DNA from: Aphanomyces cochlioides
Taxonomy: Eukaryota; Oomycota; Saprolegniomycetes; Saprolegniales; Verrucalvaceae
Length of the DNA: 64,000 nucleotides
NCBI GenBank assembly: GCA_019828595.1
Contig: JAHQRK010000011.1
Location: 2,418,001 to 2,482,000 of the forward strand
Reading direction: 5' to 3'
In this document: piece after piece, positions 63,171 to 64,000 of the stretch
How the letters are laid out: each line of letters starts with the position of its first letter
Numbering within the stretch: the stretch's first letter is position 1
Program-made: the position numbers and the translations under genes
The notes under the pieces: generated by a model
Databases searched by the model: none
Seen by the model: the letters and a program-made list of their open reading frames with translations, nothing else
What the model was told of the DNA's origin: nothing

Positions 63171-63985
63171 ATGAGTGACAACAACTTCTCCGATGTCCCA
63201 ACTGAACTCGTGGACTGGGACCCACAAATCATCTCCCTCAACACCAATGGCTTCTCCAACAGTCATCGGTACATCCTCGACAAACTATCAAGTGTTCACG
63301 ACGTTTCCTTTATCCAAGAAACCCGTTTCCGCACGCCAAGTCTCCACGACCGTGTTGCGTTCCATTGGCAACGCATCACAAACCACGAAGGCTCTTTGTT
63401 CTTTGAAGAGCCTATTTACCCTGAAGTATCCACGTCGCCAGCCACTGGAGGTCTGGCTACGTTGATACATCCTCACTCTCCTTTGAAGAACGCCACTCAA
63501 GTCCCTCATGACAACCCAGTGCTTCGTGGTCGTTATCTACAAGTGCGATGTACTCTGGGTCCACTGACAGTCGTTCTCCACAATATCTATGCGCCGGCAG
63601 CCTTCCAAGAACGAGCAAGTTACTTCGAAGAATTGCCACGCGACTTTCCTCCACATGCGCTCCACATTGTTGGAGGAGATTTCAACTGCACTCTCAACAA
63701 AGATTTGGATTCGTTGAGACCCAGTACCTCCACCATGGCCGGCACCCTTCAACTGGAACAATGGATGCACAGTTTGTCTCTGGTGGATCTGTTTCGCCGT
63801 CAAAACCCCGTGGCAAGAACCTTCACAAGTCCCACACTCACCAACCGACTTGACTACATCTTTTGTTCGTCCACCTTGGCGGGTCTTCGTCATTGGAAGG
63901 CGACGCACATGCCACACGTTCCACAGGCTGACCACGTGGCTTGTCGTATCATCACAAAGCGTCAAACATTGCGCCATGGCTCTGG
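63171..63985 (+). pseudogene. LINE ORF2 N-terminus of copy K, cut by M
   Basis: The ATG is at 63171, 78 nt after the ORF1 stop. About 271 codons are open and contain the complete endonuclease domain (LNTNG, QET, GGDFN, RLDY, ADH). The frame is interrupted at ..RHGSG by the 3' end of another element. The part beyond lies outside the window. Confidence 0.92.
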
Positions 63986-64000
63986 TTAAATGAGTTGTAT
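63986..64000 (-). mobile_element. 3' tip of another LINE copy (M) inserted into K
   Basis: TTAAATGAGTTGTAT is identical to the 3' end of all other copies and follows GG at 63984-63985. The uninterrupted target (GGCTCTGGATCATGG in sense) is visible in other ORF2 copies. Only 15 bp are in the window. Confidence 0.9.

Larger units (their letters stand above)
52600..63985 (+). mobile_element. LINE copy K, split by nested copy L
   Basis: This plus-strand element has its canonical 5' end at 52600. It runs to 53619, is interrupted by copy L (53620-60999) plus the duplicated 13 bp (61000-61012), and continues from 61013 to 63985. There it is interrupted by copy M at ..ATGGCTCTGG. The sequence left of the 5' end, CCAAGACCCCAAGCC (52585-52599), is the likely TSD; its partner lies beyond the window. 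Confidence 0.94.

Overview
The whole 64 kb window is built from two repeated ingredients. The first is one family of non-LTR (LINE-type) retrotransposon, full length about 7.38 kb, with two ORFs. The second is a 183-bp tandem satellite. I see no single-copy host gene, tRNA, rRNA or CRISPR array. ORF2 has an APE-type endonuclease, a reverse transcriptase and a C-terminal CCHC motif (zf-RVT type), so the genome is eukaryotic. The general look of the proteins suggests an oomycete or related stramenopile. That is an impression, not a proven assignment.

Layout (minus-strand copies unless noted): A 1-3847 (runs off the left edge); 2 satellite units 3848-4229; B 4230-11609 (complete, both ORFs intact); satellite array 11610-27475 (86.7 units); C 27476-34852 (complete, ORF2 frameshifted); 1.3 satellite units 34853-35092; D 35095-36158 (plus strand, 5' fragment); E 36159-40820; F 40821-44271; G 44272-44575; H 44576-47092; I 47093-51660; J 51661-52599 (plus, ORF2 fragment); K 52600-63985 (plus, split by L); L 53620-60999 (complete, both ORFs intact, nested in K); M 63986-64000 (3' tip of another copy inserted into K). 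From D rightward the region is a nest of copies inserted into copies.

The copies work as a retrotransposition unit. A 61-nt 5' UTR leads into ORF1 (1012 aa, nucleic-acid-binding candidate). A 78-nt spacer follows, then ORF2 (1351 aa, endonuclease plus reverse transcriptase), then a 146-nt 3' UTR ending in ..TTTAA without a poly(A) tail. ORF1 and ORF2 are in the same frame and separated by one TAA and 26 open codons.

The main discoveries concern integration. All 8 observable 3' junctions lie directly at a GG dinucleotide that is also present in the uninterrupted target. Three insertions (B, C, L) show target-site duplications of about 13-16 bp that include this GG. Removing L and one TSD copy restores a 1012-codon ORF1 in K exactly. 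The element's 5'-terminal 22 nt is complementary (19 of 22, 14 contiguous) to a segment of its own 3' UTR, predicting a 5'-3' RNA panhandle, and the 3' end forms a small hairpin closed by the target GG. The satellite is very uniform, carries a 7-bp dyad per unit, and has a 10-unit (1.83 kb) higher-order register. Satellite plus self-nested LINE is the organisation of a centromeric, pericentromeric or other heterochromatic region, which is an inference. Two chimeric junctions (44271/44272 and 51660/51661) fit no insertion model and may be rearrangements or assembly joins.
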